Shown: one piece after another, positions 44,625-56,310 of the stretch
Numbering within the stretch: the first letter of the stretch is position 1
Layout: each line of letters starts with the position of its first letter
DNA from: Pogonophryne albipinna
Taxonomy: Eukaryota > Chordata > Actinopteri > Perciformes > Artedidraconidae
Length of the DNA: 64,000 nt
Assembly (NCBI GenBank): GCA_028583405.1
Contig: CM053246.1
Coordinates: 8,693,867 to 8,757,866 of the forward strand
Direction of reading: 5' to 3'
Made by a program: the position numbers and the translations under genes
Notes under the pieces: model-generated
Told to the model about the DNA's origin: nothing
The model's database searches: none
The model's input: only the letters and a program-made list of their open reading frames with translations

Positions 44625-44820
44625 ATAAGGCTTTGAAGACATATTCCATGCTCAAGGAAACACAGTTTGAACTGCCAAAGGCAGACGGTTATCAATAAAT
44701 TGCTGACTGTGCGAACATATAAATGTATGGAATATCACTGCCCATATACAGAACGATCTAACTATTATGCATATATATATATACTCTCTCTCTCTCCCTC
44801 TCTATATATATATATATATA

Positions 44821-45025
44821 CAGTGGGGCAAAAAAGTATTTAGTCAGCCACCAATTGTGCAAGTTCTCCCACTTAAAAAGATGAGAGAGGCCTGTAATTT
44901 CATCCTAGGTACACCTCAACTATGAGAGACAGAATGGGGGGAAAGAATCCAGGAAATCACATTTTAGAACTTTTAATGAATGAATTGGTCAATTATGGTG
45001 GAAAATAAGTATTTGTTCAATAACA
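44821..45025. repeat. Left terminal inverted repeat of the Tc1-like element
   Basis: Pairs with 46215-46424. It holds the outer transposase-binding block next to the end and the inner one near 45005-45020. Confidence 0.88.
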
Positions 45026-45035
45026 AAAGTTCATC

Positions 45036-46058
45036 TCAATACTTTGTTATATACCCTTTGTTGGCAATGACAGAGGTCAAACGTTTTCTGTAAGTCTTCA
45101 CAAGGTTTTCACACACTGTTGCTGGTATTTTGGCCCATTCCTCCATGCAGATCTCCTCTAGAGCAGTGATGTTTTGGGGCTGTCGCTGGGCAACACGGAC
45201 TTTCAACTCACTCCAAAGATTTTCTATGGGGTTGAGATCTGGAGACTGGCTAGGCCACTCCAGGACCTTGAAATGCTTCTTACGAAGCCACTCCTTCGTT
45301 GCCCGGGCGGTGTGTTTGGGATCATTGTCATGCTGAAAGACCCAGCCACGTTTCATCTTCAATGCCCTTGCTGATGGAAGGAGGTTGTCACTCAAAATCT
45401 CACGATACATGGCCCCATTCATTCTTTCCTTTACACGGATCAGTCGTCCTGGTCCCTTTGCAGAAAAACAGCCCCAAAGCATGATGTTTCCACCCCCATG
45501 TTTCACAGTAGGTATGGTGTTCTTTGGATGCAACTCAGCATTCTTTCTCCTCCAAACACGTCTAGTTGAGTTTTCACCAAAAAGTTCTATTTTGGTTTCA
45601 TCTGACCATATGACATTCTCCCAATCCTCTTCTGGATCATCTAAATGCTCTCTAGAAAACTTCAGACGGGCCTGGACATGTACTGGCTTAAGCAGGGGGA
45701 CACGTCTGGCACTGCAGGATTTGAGTCCCTGGCGGCGTAGTGTGTTACTGATGGTAGCCTTTGTTACTTTGGTCCCAGCTCTCTGCAGGTCATTGACTAG
45801 GTCCCCCCGTGTGGTTCTGGGATTTTTGCTCACCGTTCTTGTGATCATTTTGACCCCACGGGGTGAGATCTTGCGTGGAGCCCCAGATCGAGGGAGATTA
45901 TCAGTGGTCTTGTATGTCTTCCATTTTCTAATAATTGCTCCCACAGTTGATTTCTTCACACCAAGCTGCTTACCTATTGCAGATTCAGTCTTCCCAGCCT
46001 GGTGCAGGTCTACAATTTTGTTTCTGGTGTCCTTTGACAGCTCTTTGGTCTTGGCCAT
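45036..46058 (-). CDS. Tc1-like transposase, intact 340 aa
   Basis: The protein would cut the element out at its terminal repeats and insert it at TA sites in the nucleus. Residues 1-115 hold two helix-turn-helix DNA-binding regions (paired-like), with a GRPR-like PRSGAPRK hinge at 56-63. The catalytic part has [11 protein letters not shown] (Asp153), [10 protein letters not shown] (Asp244) and [11 protein letters not shown] (Glu279), the DD34E triad at the spacing of Tc1 elements such as Sleeping Beauty. A glycine-rich [10 protein letters not shown] box is at 187-196. Length (340 aa) is that of full family members, and there is no stop or frameshift. The start ATG at 46056-46058 gives the usual [10 protein letters not shown] beginning. 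Whether it is expressed or active cannot be told from sequence. Confidence 0.93.
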   Translation of the reverse strand: MAKTKELSKDTRNKIVDLHQAGKTESAIGKQLGVKKSTVGAIIRKWKTYKTTDNLPRSGAPRKISPRGVKMITRTVSKNPRTTRGDLVNDLQRAGTKVTKATISNTLRRQGLKSCSARRVPLLKPVHVQARLKFSREHLDDPEEDWENVIWSDETKIELFGENSTRRVWRRKNAELHPKNTIPTVKHGGGNIMLWGCFSAKGPGRLIRVKERMNGAMYREILSDNLLPSARALKMKRGWVFQHDNDPKHTARATKEWLRKKHFKVLEWPSQSPDLNPIENLWSELKVRVAQRQPQNITALEEICMEEWAKIPATVCENLVKTYRKRLTSVIANKGYITKY

Positions 46059-46214
46059 ATTGGAGTTTGGAGTGTGACTGTTTGAGGTTGTGGACAGGTG
46101 TCGTTTATACTGATAACGAGTTCAAACAGGTGCCATTCATACAGTTAACAAGTGGAGGACAGAGGAGGCTCTTAAAGAAGAAGTTACAGGTCTGTGAGAG
46201 CCATAAATCTTGTT

Positions 46215-46424
46215 TGTTTGTAGGTGACCAAATACTTATTTTACAGAGGAATTGACCAATTAATTCATTAAAAATCCTACAATGTGATTTCCTGGATTTT
46301 TTCCCCCCCATTCTGTCTCTCATAGTTGAAGTGTACCTAGGATGAAAATTACAGGCCTCTCTCATATTTTTAAGTGGGAGAACTTGCACAATTGGTGGTT
46401 GACTAAATACTTTTTGCCCCACTG
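46215..46424. repeat. Right terminal inverted repeat of the Tc1-like element
   Basis: Pairs with 44821-45025, differing by a few substitutions and one-base indels. Confidence 0.88.
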
Positions 46425-46661
46425 TATATAGAGAGAGAGAGAGAGAGTATATATCGCGCTTTGTACTAATTCGGTAGAATGCCCCATATATACTCTCTCT
46501 CTATATATGTATATATATATTTATAAAACGGACAAGTCAAATCAAGCAATCTGATTGGTTCTTAGCCGTGATATACTGAGTGTATACCACGGGTAGAATT
46601 GTAAGTTACTTTTCACAACAAGTCAGTATCCCTCCGCGTCTGAGAAAAACAGTATACAGTT

Positions 46662-47068
46662 TAGGCCATAAGGTGAACCCTGTTATCGTTTCATCCCGCT
46701 CCACAGAAGTGGAACTACATAATCTTTAGTTCATAAAAAAGAACGAGTCATGCTTATCCACCAAAAAAAAGTTTGTCGCTAAAATTCCTGTCAATTCTTC
46801 TAGGCACGTAATTATTGGCTGAACTAGTCCCTTCAAAGGGTAATAATATCTTGGTCAAAAGTAGTGCCACGGTTCGTCACGTGATCGTGCTACACCAATT
46901 GGGTAGCTGCATATTGTCAACAGAAGTGAAAGATGGCCGCCTACATGGTTACGCTAAACCAGACCAAATGGATTCTACACAATGCTGTATGCTTGTTTTA
47001 TGTCATATGTCTTAATACATCACTAAGTCCGAGGTATTTGCGTTATATACGCGGTATTTGTGAGAGGT
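46662..47068 (+). repeat. Left arm of a ~99% identical inverted repeat
   Basis: The inner ~320 bp match the reverse complement of 48076-48400 except for three substitutions and one 11-bp indel. The outer ~80 bp are less similar. The arm contains an ATG in good context (gaaagATGG, at 46931) opening a 45-codon frame that ends at the arm border. The arm may thus contain a promoter and leader for the gene next to it. Confidence 0.9.
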
Positions 47069-47632
47069 AAAAGAAAGTCATTTGCTGTTGCATGTGAGAA
47101 AGATGACTACCTTAAGGCTTTTAGAAGTTTAGGTAGTAACTTTAACTTGGAGCAATCAACACTTGCACTTCTTTGCCGGTATGTATGTCACCTATATGAT
47201 CAGCCAGCAGCCGAAAATGTAAATGATGCTAGGTACAAGGCTTTCTGTATGGCATCATCAGCCTTGCCAGAATTAAGCATTCCCCCTACTCCTGATGCCC
47301 TCCATCAGCACTGCAAAAGGGCAAATTACCAGGCAGCAATAATGAGGTCCTGTCTCAAAAGAGAAATAAATGCTCCATCACCTGCTGGATATGGTTGGGA
47401 AATAGAGGATGGGAACTTACACGTCACCTGGATGACAAGAAATCTTGCCCCTGACAGTGTGTTGAATGTGATACACTGCAGCTGCAAAGAGTCTGCCTGT
47501 GAGAAAGGCAGATGTTCATGCTTCTCTGCAGGACTCTGTTGCACAGACTTATGTCGTTGCTCAAATTGTGCAAATAAAAAAGAAACAGAGGAAGAGAACG
47601 ATGACTGCCCTGACACTGACAGTGAGGAATAG
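47060..47632 (+). CDS. CXC-domain (tesmin-like) protein, probably partial
   Basis: About 190 codons without a stop. The C-terminal third has ten cysteines (140, 142, 147, 152, 154, 160, 161, 165, 167, 170) in the order C-x-C-x4-C-x4-C-x-C-x5-C-C-x3-C-x-C-x2-C, which matches one repeat of the CXC/TCR (tesmin) DNA-binding domain. Residues 60-130 (RYKAFCMASS, LHQHCKRANYQ, GYGWEIEDG) recall the C-terminal part of larger, uncharacterised proteins found in many copies in animal genomes. An acidic tail follows. There is no ATG at the start: the frame is open back to a stop at 47024-47026, and the first methionine is residue 64. The N-terminus is therefore missing, spliced in, or starts elsewhere. 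It begins where the inverted arm ends. Function is inferred from the domain only. Confidence 0.65.
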   Translation: MRGKRKSFAVACEKDDYLKAFRSLGSNFNLEQSTLALLCRYVCHLYDQPAAENVNDARYKAFCMASSALPELSIPPTPDALHQHCKRANYQAAIMRSCLKREINAPSPAGYGWEIEDGNLHVTWMTRNLAPDSVLNVIHCSCKESACEKGRCSCFSAGLCCTDLCRCSNCANKKETEEENDDCPDTDSEE

Positions 47633-47686
47633 GAGTGTCCTTATTCTGTTTTGTACTGTTTTCTATGTCATACCTTTTATATTTGT

Positions 47687-47692
47687 AATAAA
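47687..47692 (+). promoter_or_regulatory. Polyadenylation signal after the CXC frame
   Basis: AATAAA lies 55 bp after the stop and is followed by a GT-rich stretch (gttgttttcatttgtgg). A second AATAAA is at 47748-47753. Confidence 0.6.
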
Positions 47693-47953
47693 TCTCGTTT
47701 TTATGGTTCATCAGTGTTGTTTTCATTTGTGGAGGGATGAATGAGTAAATAAATGAATCAATGGACATTGGTATAAGTACTGCATTTTATTGATCTAAAT
47801 TACTTAACGTAACAAGTTAACCTTCTTCTTGGACGCAGCTATGTATGAAATCAAGTCATGTTTATTTTAAGAGTGCATTTAACGTGTACAGGGTAACAAT
47901 AACAACAGACAGACAGACAAAAAGTCCTCAGTCTAATGGAATAATCCACGAGC

Positions 47954-48172
47954 TCAGCCAATGAACCTAGCGATGCGAACATGGTAGCCCAGGAATGTTG
48001 TTGTAGCTGGAGTTGGCTGATAAACGCTGCTAGCCAATGTTGATTCGATGGTCAACTCTGTTCCCAGATAGTAAAACCTCTCACAAATACCGCGTATATA
48101 ACGCAAATACCTCGGACTTAGTGATGTATTAAGACATATGACAAAACATGACATAAAACAAGCATACAGCAC
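47954..48172 (-). CDS. Short converging frame of unknown function
   Basis: A 72-codon minus-strand frame starts inside the right inverted arm and runs into the unique centre, ending at 47954. The last ~40 residues (YYLGTELTIESTLASS, TTTFLGYHVRIARFIG) come from unique sequence. On the minus strand an AATAAA (complement of 47786-47791) lies downstream. I do not recognise the protein. The placement, facing the CXC frame across two polyadenylation signals, is the main reason to list it. Confidence 0.25.
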   Translation of the reverse strand: MLYACFMSCFVICLNTSLSPRYLRYIRGICERFYYLGTELTIESTLASSVYQPTPATTTFLGYHVRIARFIG

Positions 48173-48502
48173 TGTTTAGAATCCATTTGGTCTGGTTTAG
48201 CGTAACCATGTAGGCGGCCATCTTTCACTTCTGTTGACAATATGCAGCTACCCAATTGGTGTAGCACGATCACGTGACGAACCGTGGCACTACTTTTGAC
48301 CAAGATATTATTACGCTTTGAAGGGACTAGTTCAGCCAATAATTACGTGCCTAGAAGAATTGACAGGAATTTTAGCGACAAACTTTTTTTTGGTGGATAA
48401 GCATGACTCGTTCTTTTTTATGAACAAAAGATTGTGTAGTTCCACTTCTGTGGAGCGGGATTTCTTTTCTAAAGGACTTTTCGAGGTTCACCTTGCGGCC
48501 TT
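48076..48502 (-). repeat. Right arm of the inverted repeat
   Basis: Reverse complement of 46662-47068. The outer part, which includes 'ggttcaccttgcggcc', is better kept here than in the left arm, where it reads 'ggccataaggtgaacc'. I could not find a target duplication outside either arm. Confidence 0.9.
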
Positions 48503-49615
<1,113 letters not shown>

Positions 49616-49618
<3 letters not shown>

Positions 49619-49959
49619 TTTGTGCGGGGGTGAGACATCTGCTGTTTGTTGTTCACAAATTATTGATAGCAGTAAACAGAAAGTTGAGGGGAAAACAGGC
49701 ATTTCTCATGCTGATGAAATTTTCACGACCTGTCAGCCCATTCAAACCATCGCTTTGTTACAGAGCGGGACGGCACGACAACGAGACGCATCACCGCCAC
49801 ATATATCCCACAGCGAGGCAAAGAGGCACAGAGACGGTGGGAGTGACAGAAACAAAGAATATACACGGTGAAAAGAACGGGGACAGATGGAACTCTTTCT
49901 CTTTTTTTCCCATTTCTCCCGGAGCCTTTTGTCCATGAAAAACCACCTTCACTGGAATC
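49616..49959. other. Intergenic sequence, no gene seen
   Basis: Short unique interval up to the hAT; no gene supported. Confidence 0.4.
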
Positions 49960-49967
49960 ATTTATAC

Positions 49968-51466
49968 CAGAGGTCTTCAACAGGGGGTCCGCGACCCCCA
50001 GGGGGTCCGTGGAGGTACTGCAGGGGGGGTCGCAAAATCTTTGGTTGATTAGACAATTTTTTATATTTCTTAAAAAAAAAAAGATTTTCCAATTTTTTTT
50101 TTCCCACAAATTGAAATGTCTTTAAATGCACATTAACATCAATCCAACATATTGTAGCGAACAGAGAAATGGAGGCAGAAGACGTTATCTTTCAGTCAGC
50201 AATGCACACATTCAGCTACACACAGAAGCTATCTCAAGCTAGGCGCCGGTTCACTCACAGCAGGAGACTACCCCGGGCCTGTCCCACCAGGCCTCCTGTA
50301 CACAAAGGGGAGGACCCGCCCCTATCACTGCTGTGCCAATCACGAGGCCGCATGACACACGCTGGCTCTGTCAGGTTCCCCGTGATTGGCCGAGAACGTA
50401 TTCAGTCCCCAGTTTACTAAGGACACAGACCCAAGGACGCACGCTGCGATATTATTGAGAAGACCATACCTTTATATATATATATATATAAAAATGGATC
50501 GTTTTATAAGTCGACCAAAAAAATCCACAAGCACAAGAGAGATACCATCCACCTCAGAAACCACCAGTGAACATGCAAGTGGCAAGGCGGAACCTGCTGC
50601 TGATGTAGCAGCTAATAAGGGTAAGCGCAAACGAGAGAAGACCCGAAAATATGCAGATAATTATCTGAAGTTTGGTTTTACCTTTAAGGAGACAGATGGC
50701 ATTGAATTTCCAATGTGTGCCATTTGCTCTACTGTTCTTTCAAATGAATCTATGAAGCCATCAAAGCTGCAGCGTCACTTGGAGACAACACACAGCCAGT
50801 TAAAAGACAAACCTGTTGAATACTTCCAAGCTAGCCTCAAATCCCTCCAAGATCAACAGATATTGATCAGAAAATCAGCCAAAGTTGGTGAGCTAGCTTT
50901 GAAATGCTCTTATCAAATTGCTCTTCGGATTGCCCAGAAGAAACAGACATACAAACTTGCAGAGGATTTAATATTGCCTTCAGCAACCGATATGTGTAAA
51001 ACAATGTATGGGAATGATATTAACAAACTGAAAACCATTCCAGTGTCAGACACAACCATAGCTCACCGTATAGACGAGATGGCATCTGATGTGAGGGTGC
51101 AACTGATAGAGAAGCTGAGGTTGGCAGATGCATTTGCATTATAATTAGACGAGTCAACAGATGTGTCTAAGGACGCCCAGCTTCTGGCGTTTGTGTGCTT
51201 TGTCGATGATAAGGAAATGCAGGAGGAATTTTTGTTTAGTAAGTGCCTCCCTCAACGCACAACTAGTTCTGAAATATATTAACCTGTGTATTATTTGAAT
51301 AGCTCAGTATTGAATGTACAATAACAGAGTAGCTATGTTTATACACGGCACTAGGCCCCGTTTAATATAAAACACAATTGTATGCCATACATATAGTAGG
51401 GGGGTCCCTGCTCCAGCTCTCCATCAGTTTGGGGGTCCCTGGCCTGAAAAACGTTGAAGACCCCTG
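49968..51466 (+). mobile_element. hAT (Charlie-like) element with internal deletion
   Basis: A perfect 8-bp duplication atttatac flanks it (49960-49967 and 51467-51474). The ends read cagaggtcttcaac and, on the other strand, caggggtcttcaac. It carries the first part of a BED-finger transposase gene, with a (TA)n box just before the start, and breaks off shortly after the first catalytic Asp motif. It is non-autonomous. Confidence 0.93.
50494..51144 (+). pseudogene. BED-finger hAT transposase, N-terminal part
   Basis: About 216 codons. MDRFISRPKK starts a basic/Ser-rich N-terminus. A zinc finger with Cys75, Cys78, His95 and His100 (block KPSKLQRHLETTH) matches the ZBED5/FAM200-like class of hAT proteins. 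A helical region follows. The stop at 51142-51144 sits one codon before LDESTDVS, which contains the first catalytic Asp. The frame stays open after it for about 45 codons (to about 51281), then jumps to the 3' end of the element. A single C-to-T change would explain the stop. As it stands the frame would encode a DNA-binding fragment without a catalytic core. I chose the ATG at 50494 over one at 50386, whose extra residues come from a (TA)n run. Confidence 0.8.
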
Positions 51467-51669
51467 ATTTATACGCTTTTTGTGCTGTGAATGGATTCCT
51501 CACTGATATATTTGAATATTTCAGATACATTTGCATCCCCCTATTTTGACAGGACATTTAAGACCTTTCCGACAACATTGTAATGATTTAAATTATTTTA
51601 TATTAATGCATTTTGATTTAGGGTTTTTTAATTTGGATTATTTGGAAGAAGAAAAAAGCATTTCAAGAT

Positions 51670-51990
51670 CCAATATTCAAAGGTTTATTGTATACACCTT
51701 AAACATATACACAACTACAGTGTCATTATGTAATGTATGAAACACTTAGATCGCAGGTTCCTCAACAGTGCAATTTACAAAAAACACATTTCCCATCTAC
51801 CATAATGACATGCTTGACATGTTGTGCTATAATGTGATCAGCAATGGACCATAAGCATGTAAATGCTTGTCTCTCACCATCTGTACCCCCGTTACGTTCA
51901 AACATGTAGCATATCAGAATCAGAATACCTTCATTCGTCCCACAGAGTGGAAATGTACATTTGTTGCTAGGAATAGGCTTTGTTTTTTGC
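51670..51990 (+). repeat. Interspersed repeat fragments
   Basis: 51670-51780 matches 18336-18440. 51917-51955 carries the 'ccttcattcgtcccacag' block also seen at 3405-3420. Non-coding. Confidence 0.45.
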
Positions 51991-52498
51991 ATTTCACGCC
52001 TTGGTTGCACATTGTGATGTTGATTTTGTTCCCTACTTTTGAGAGTGTGGTTTCATGTGTATGACAGGTATGACAGGACATGTGTGTGTAGATCAGGGAG
52101 GAGGATGGTCATAGGTCATCAGATCAGAGTTAGTGTTTGGTCATGTTCCTTTTTTTCATCAACTGTAATCACAGTTTCTAGTCTGGTGCACCTGCAACCA
52201 CACCAACAGTGATGTGAATGCATGATGACATCACTGCACCGATGTGAGAAGAATGTCACTGAACTTCAGCAAGACGAAATAACCTGTAGGCTATTACTTT
52301 TTAACCAAGTGTGTCAGGTGTCTAACCCCATACGTAACTTTACTTTACATAACTTTACCACAAGCTTTACTTAACTTTTACAATGATGTAATGCAAAGAT
52401 ATTGTAGAAAGTGAGAATTTGAAAAACATTGGCATTTGAGATAATCTGAGGACTTTGTTTGGCTACGGTTAATTTTAAAGCTACACTACACCAGATAA
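51991..52498. other. Intergenic sequence, no gene seen
   Basis: No supported frame or repeat up to copy B. Confidence 0.4.
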
Positions 52499-52506
52499 GA
52501 TTAGGC

Positions 52507-55248
52507 CAGCCTGTCCTCCTACAAAAAACGACCATATAGGCCGATTGTTCATGCCCTTATTACGACCCAGATACACGTTTAAAGTGCATGTTGTTTCTTA
52601 CAAGACCACTAGAGGTGCTCTAGCGGTTGTGTAAGAAACAACATGCTCCTGGCCCGTTCATTGCAAACGCTCCGGAGGGACGTTTATTCACAAATGACCC
52701 TCTCTGGAAAATCCTAAATTGTGGAATAGTTTGGCCATTAAAATGCTTTTTGATTCGATTTCTGGTGAGAAATCGAAAAAATTCAGAGTTTAGAATGGCC
52801 GAAGACACTACACTACCCATACTCTTAGAATCCACGTCCAGTCGATGTGTAGGATCTATAGTTTGATAGATATTATGAAGATGATTTGAGGTCTCGCCAG
52901 GATAACGTACATGCAGCTTCCATGTAAAGTTAGCGTGGGTGAAAACAGATTCTCCGGTCTCGAAGTTTTCATAATAAAACCGGATATATTCCCCTCACTG
53001 TCAAATGATTACACAGTGATATCTGCATTACTCATCCACTAAAAAACAACAGTTTATCCTTGTTAATTACAGAATATTGATTGGTTTAAATTGTGTACAA
53101 TGCTTTTGTGTTTTTAACCTTTGATTCGGAGAAACAAATAGTTTTTTTAGGAGTTTAGACACTACAGTTTCCGAAGACACTACACTACCCAGAATCCCCA
53201 GCTATCGTTTGGGACTACAACATCCGCCTTGCTTTACAAACCCCGCGTTTAGTCATCAAGCCCTGTGATTGGATGTTGGAGTGGCAGTGTGACAAGGTTA
53301 CGCTGAGCGTCAACAGCTCTTTGAAATGGAATGGAACCACGGCAGACTTTCCAAAACTGGAATTGGATGGGTCCAGCCCCCGGCTCCAGCACATTTTGCA
53401 AATATGGCAGTAGCCATCGATCATCTTAAGATAAGATAAGACATACTTTATTGATCCCAAGTTGGGAAATGTTTTTGTTACAGCAGCATACTACTTTGTT
53501 CTACTCCACTACAAATCAGAGGTTAACCTGGTATTTTTACTCCACTACATTTATTTTAGTTACTTTGCAGATTCTGATTAATGATGTGAAATATATACAA
53601 CCCTTAAATCAGACTTTATTTACACCTGAGTCAAATTCAGGGAAGGTGATTGTCAAGTGCCAAAATAAACTATGCAATATATTGGACGTTAAGTACTTTG
53701 TCAGACTTCATATTTATCTGTGGATAACCCCAACGTTTTTTTCTTATTCAAAAGAAGACCTTAACTTAAAGTATTCTTTAATGTTTAAATAAAGCCTTAT
53801 TAGTTTTTCTGTTTTGCACATCCTCCTGTTCTTTGGACGTCCTGCACTAAACTGTTTTATTGTAGAGATCACTGCAGTATCTTCTTGATATTTTCTATTC
53901 TATATTTCTATCATGCCTTCTATTTTCCTCCAATTGTGTATGTAGGCTACTCTTAATATTTAAATGTTTTCATCAAATAAAACATATTCAACAACAACAT
54001 TCAATAACGTGGTTCAAACCAGTGGTGTAGTTAATAAAACATAATAATATCAAACATAATATGACTATTAACTTTATTGTGAAATTAAAACAGAACGGTA
54101 AAGGAAAATACAGTTTCAGTCTCTCGATTTGAAGCTTATGCATTGTACCATGAACCTCTATAGACCTGTAACAGTCAACTGCATGAGGAGTTGGAAAGGT
54201 AGTAAATAATATCTTTAAAAACTACAACAAATCCCTTTCTATCAGCTGTGCACCGTTATGGTGTAAATATAGCCTATCTACCAATTGGATCAAATATAAA
54301 AGTCAGCCGAATTAGTGTTGATACTGCAAGGAGACGTATTGTGTGAAGAGAAATGGAAGATGTTGTTTAATTGCTAATATATTTATGATCCACGTCACGT
54401 ATTCAGTTTTGGCGGCATTTCTTACAGTTTGTCAAAAGGTCTTCTGATCAGGGCTCTATAAATAAATATCTACGGCAGATATGTAATATTTAAAGCAGCC
54501 GAACCGTGTATTACAATGCCGTTATGTGATGACTTCCAAAGAGAAAAGCAAGAACACTCGGAATTAAGTATTATTTTATTTAAAAAAAATGTTTTTCCGA
54601 GTTCATATCATATAAACACCATATCCCAACATGCATTGCGGCTAAAACAATCGATGTTTTAGCCTATCAAAACCTCTGAAAAAAGAAAGGTGGCTCTCAG
54701 AATTGAAAGAGAAAAACCTATGGGAAAAACACAAAAGCATTGTACACAATTTAAACCAATAAATGTCGTATAATTAACAAGTATCAACTGATGTTTTTTA
54801 GTTGATGAGTACTGCAGATATCACTGTTAAATCATTTGATCATTGGTTCTATTATGAAAACGTTGAGACCGGAAATACTGTTTTCAACCCGTAACTTTAC
54901 ATGGAGGCTGCCGCATACCTCAAATCATCTTCGTAATATCTATCAAACTATAGATCCTACATATCGACTGGACGTGGATTCTAAATGTACAATATACACT
55001 TCTCGCTAGAAATCTAATCAAAAAGCGTTTTAATGGCCAAACTATCCTACAATTTAGGATTTTACAGAGAGGGTTATTTGTGAATAAACGACAATGTGTA
55101 ACGTTTGCATTCAACGGGAGCACTAGAGGCCGAACACTTTAAAACGTAATTATAGGACGTATTAAGTGCTTGAACAAACAACATATTTGGTCGTAATAAG
55201 GGCTTGAACAATCGGCCTATTTGGTCGTATGAGTTGGAGGACTTGTTG
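52507..55248 (+). mobile_element. Long-TIR element, copy B (2742 bp)
   Basis: A perfect 8-bp duplication gattaggc flanks it (52499-52506 and 55249-55256). The left end reads cagcctgtcctcctac and the right, on the other strand, caacaagtcctccaac, exactly the reverse order of copy A. The arms are 52507-53115 and about 54735-55248. The middle includes a (TAAGA)n bit with 'actttattgatccca' and AT-rich sequence also found in copies A and C. Small frames in the middle are not conserved as proteins. Confidence 0.88.
52588..52644. repeat. 57-nt hairpin in the arm of copy B
   Basis: Same position and length as the hairpin in copy A; arms pair with about three mismatches or wobbles. Confidence 0.8.
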
Positions 55249-55256
55249 GATTAGGC

Positions 55257-55855
55257 TCAGAGGCTCAAATTAAAATATGGAAACATTCTGCCTAATAGCA
55301 GGATAATTTATATCTTTTAAAGTGAGGTTTTTATCCATATTCAGTGTATTACGTATGGGGATTGGAGAAACTGTGGACAGGAGCTAGGTGGATCCACACT
55401 TATGTCACACAATAACAAAATCAAATGTACCTATCGAGTCAGAAGTAGACCAGCAATCCTGTGTCCTGCAAGCTGAATTTGCTCTGTGTTAATGGTGTGT
55501 GGTGGCTTTAAAGAGAGCATAAATAACAGCTTCAGCTCCCTGTCAGTAGGGGCTGTTGGATGGCAAGATAAACAATCAAAATACTGTATATAAGTATAGT
55601 TTAAACTTAAAATGATATTGATAATTAAACATATATTTGTATTATGCTACCCCATCTACAATTATATAAGTATTTGCTTTTCTGATTCCTATATACATTA
55701 TAAGACTCCTACCTTTTTCTAAAAACCTCTAAAAAACAAATGCCAAATGCCATCTACTTTAGTAGTAATGCACTGAACACTGAAAAGTAACTCAGTGCAA
55801 TCCCTTTAAGTTTAAAAAGGTAAAGTCACCATTTTCAAAGTATTGTTATTGTGCA
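55257..55855. other. Intergenic sequence, no gene seen
   Basis: AT-rich DNA with nothing recognised. Confidence 0.4.
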
Positions 55856-56310
55856 AAACTGTACACCCCAGCGCGTGCACTACGCTCTGCATCAGCCAAA
55901 CGGCTCGCTGCACCCTCGCTGCGAGGGGGACCCAAGTTCCCATCAGCAAAAACACGTTGGTTTGCTATCCTGGCTCCAAAATGGTGGAATGAGCTCCCCA
56001 TTGACATCAGGACAGCAGAAAGCTTACACACCTTCCGGCGCAGACTGAAAACTCATCTCTTTCGACTCCACTTCGAGCGATAGAATTACTAACAAAGAAC
56101 TGCTAACAGAGCACTTATATACTAATAAAGGACTGGTTTATCTTTAGCCAGTTGAGTAGCACTTGAAATGTTTGGCTCTATGAAACCTGATGTACTTATA
56201 TGATTCTGTTTTCTTCAAGGTTGTGTCTTCCTGGTCGAATGTACTTATTGTAAGTCGCTTTGGATAAAAGCGTCAGCTAAATGCAATGTAATGTAATGTA
56301 AATGTAATGT
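55856..56310 (+). pseudogene. L2-like LINE 3' end, strongly 5'-truncated
   Basis: The plus strand encodes the last ~75 residues of the reverse-transcriptase protein without a stop until 56081-56083 (blocks LYTPARALRSASAKRL and APKWWNELP). A 3' UTR follows with 'agtcgctttggataaaagcg' and a tail of aatgt repeats. It is the same family as 60742-61912, about 95% alike. Only the terminal part was copied in, as is usual for LINE insertions. Confidence 0.85.

Larger units (their letters stand above)
44821..46424 (-). mobile_element. Tc1-like transposon, apparently complete (1604 bp)
   Basis: The element is flanked by TA (44819-44820 and 46425-46426). Both ends start cagtggggcaaaaa and the terminal repeats run for about 205-210 bp (44821-45025 and 46215-46424). 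Each carries an outer and an inner related block (aagtatttagtca and ataagtatttg), which is the IR/DR layout of Tc1-like elements. The two repeats differ by only a handful of bases and small indels. A full transposase frame lies between them. The flanks are (CT)n/(TA)n tracts that mirror one another. Confidence 0.95.

Noticed and set aside
45385..46077. 230-codon plus-strand frame inside the Tc1-like element
   Set aside because: It is the opposite-strand shadow of the intact transposase.
50386..50493. Upstream start for the BED-finger frame
   Set aside because: The extra residues include a Tyr-Ile run translated from (TA)n; the MDRFISRPKK start matches the family.
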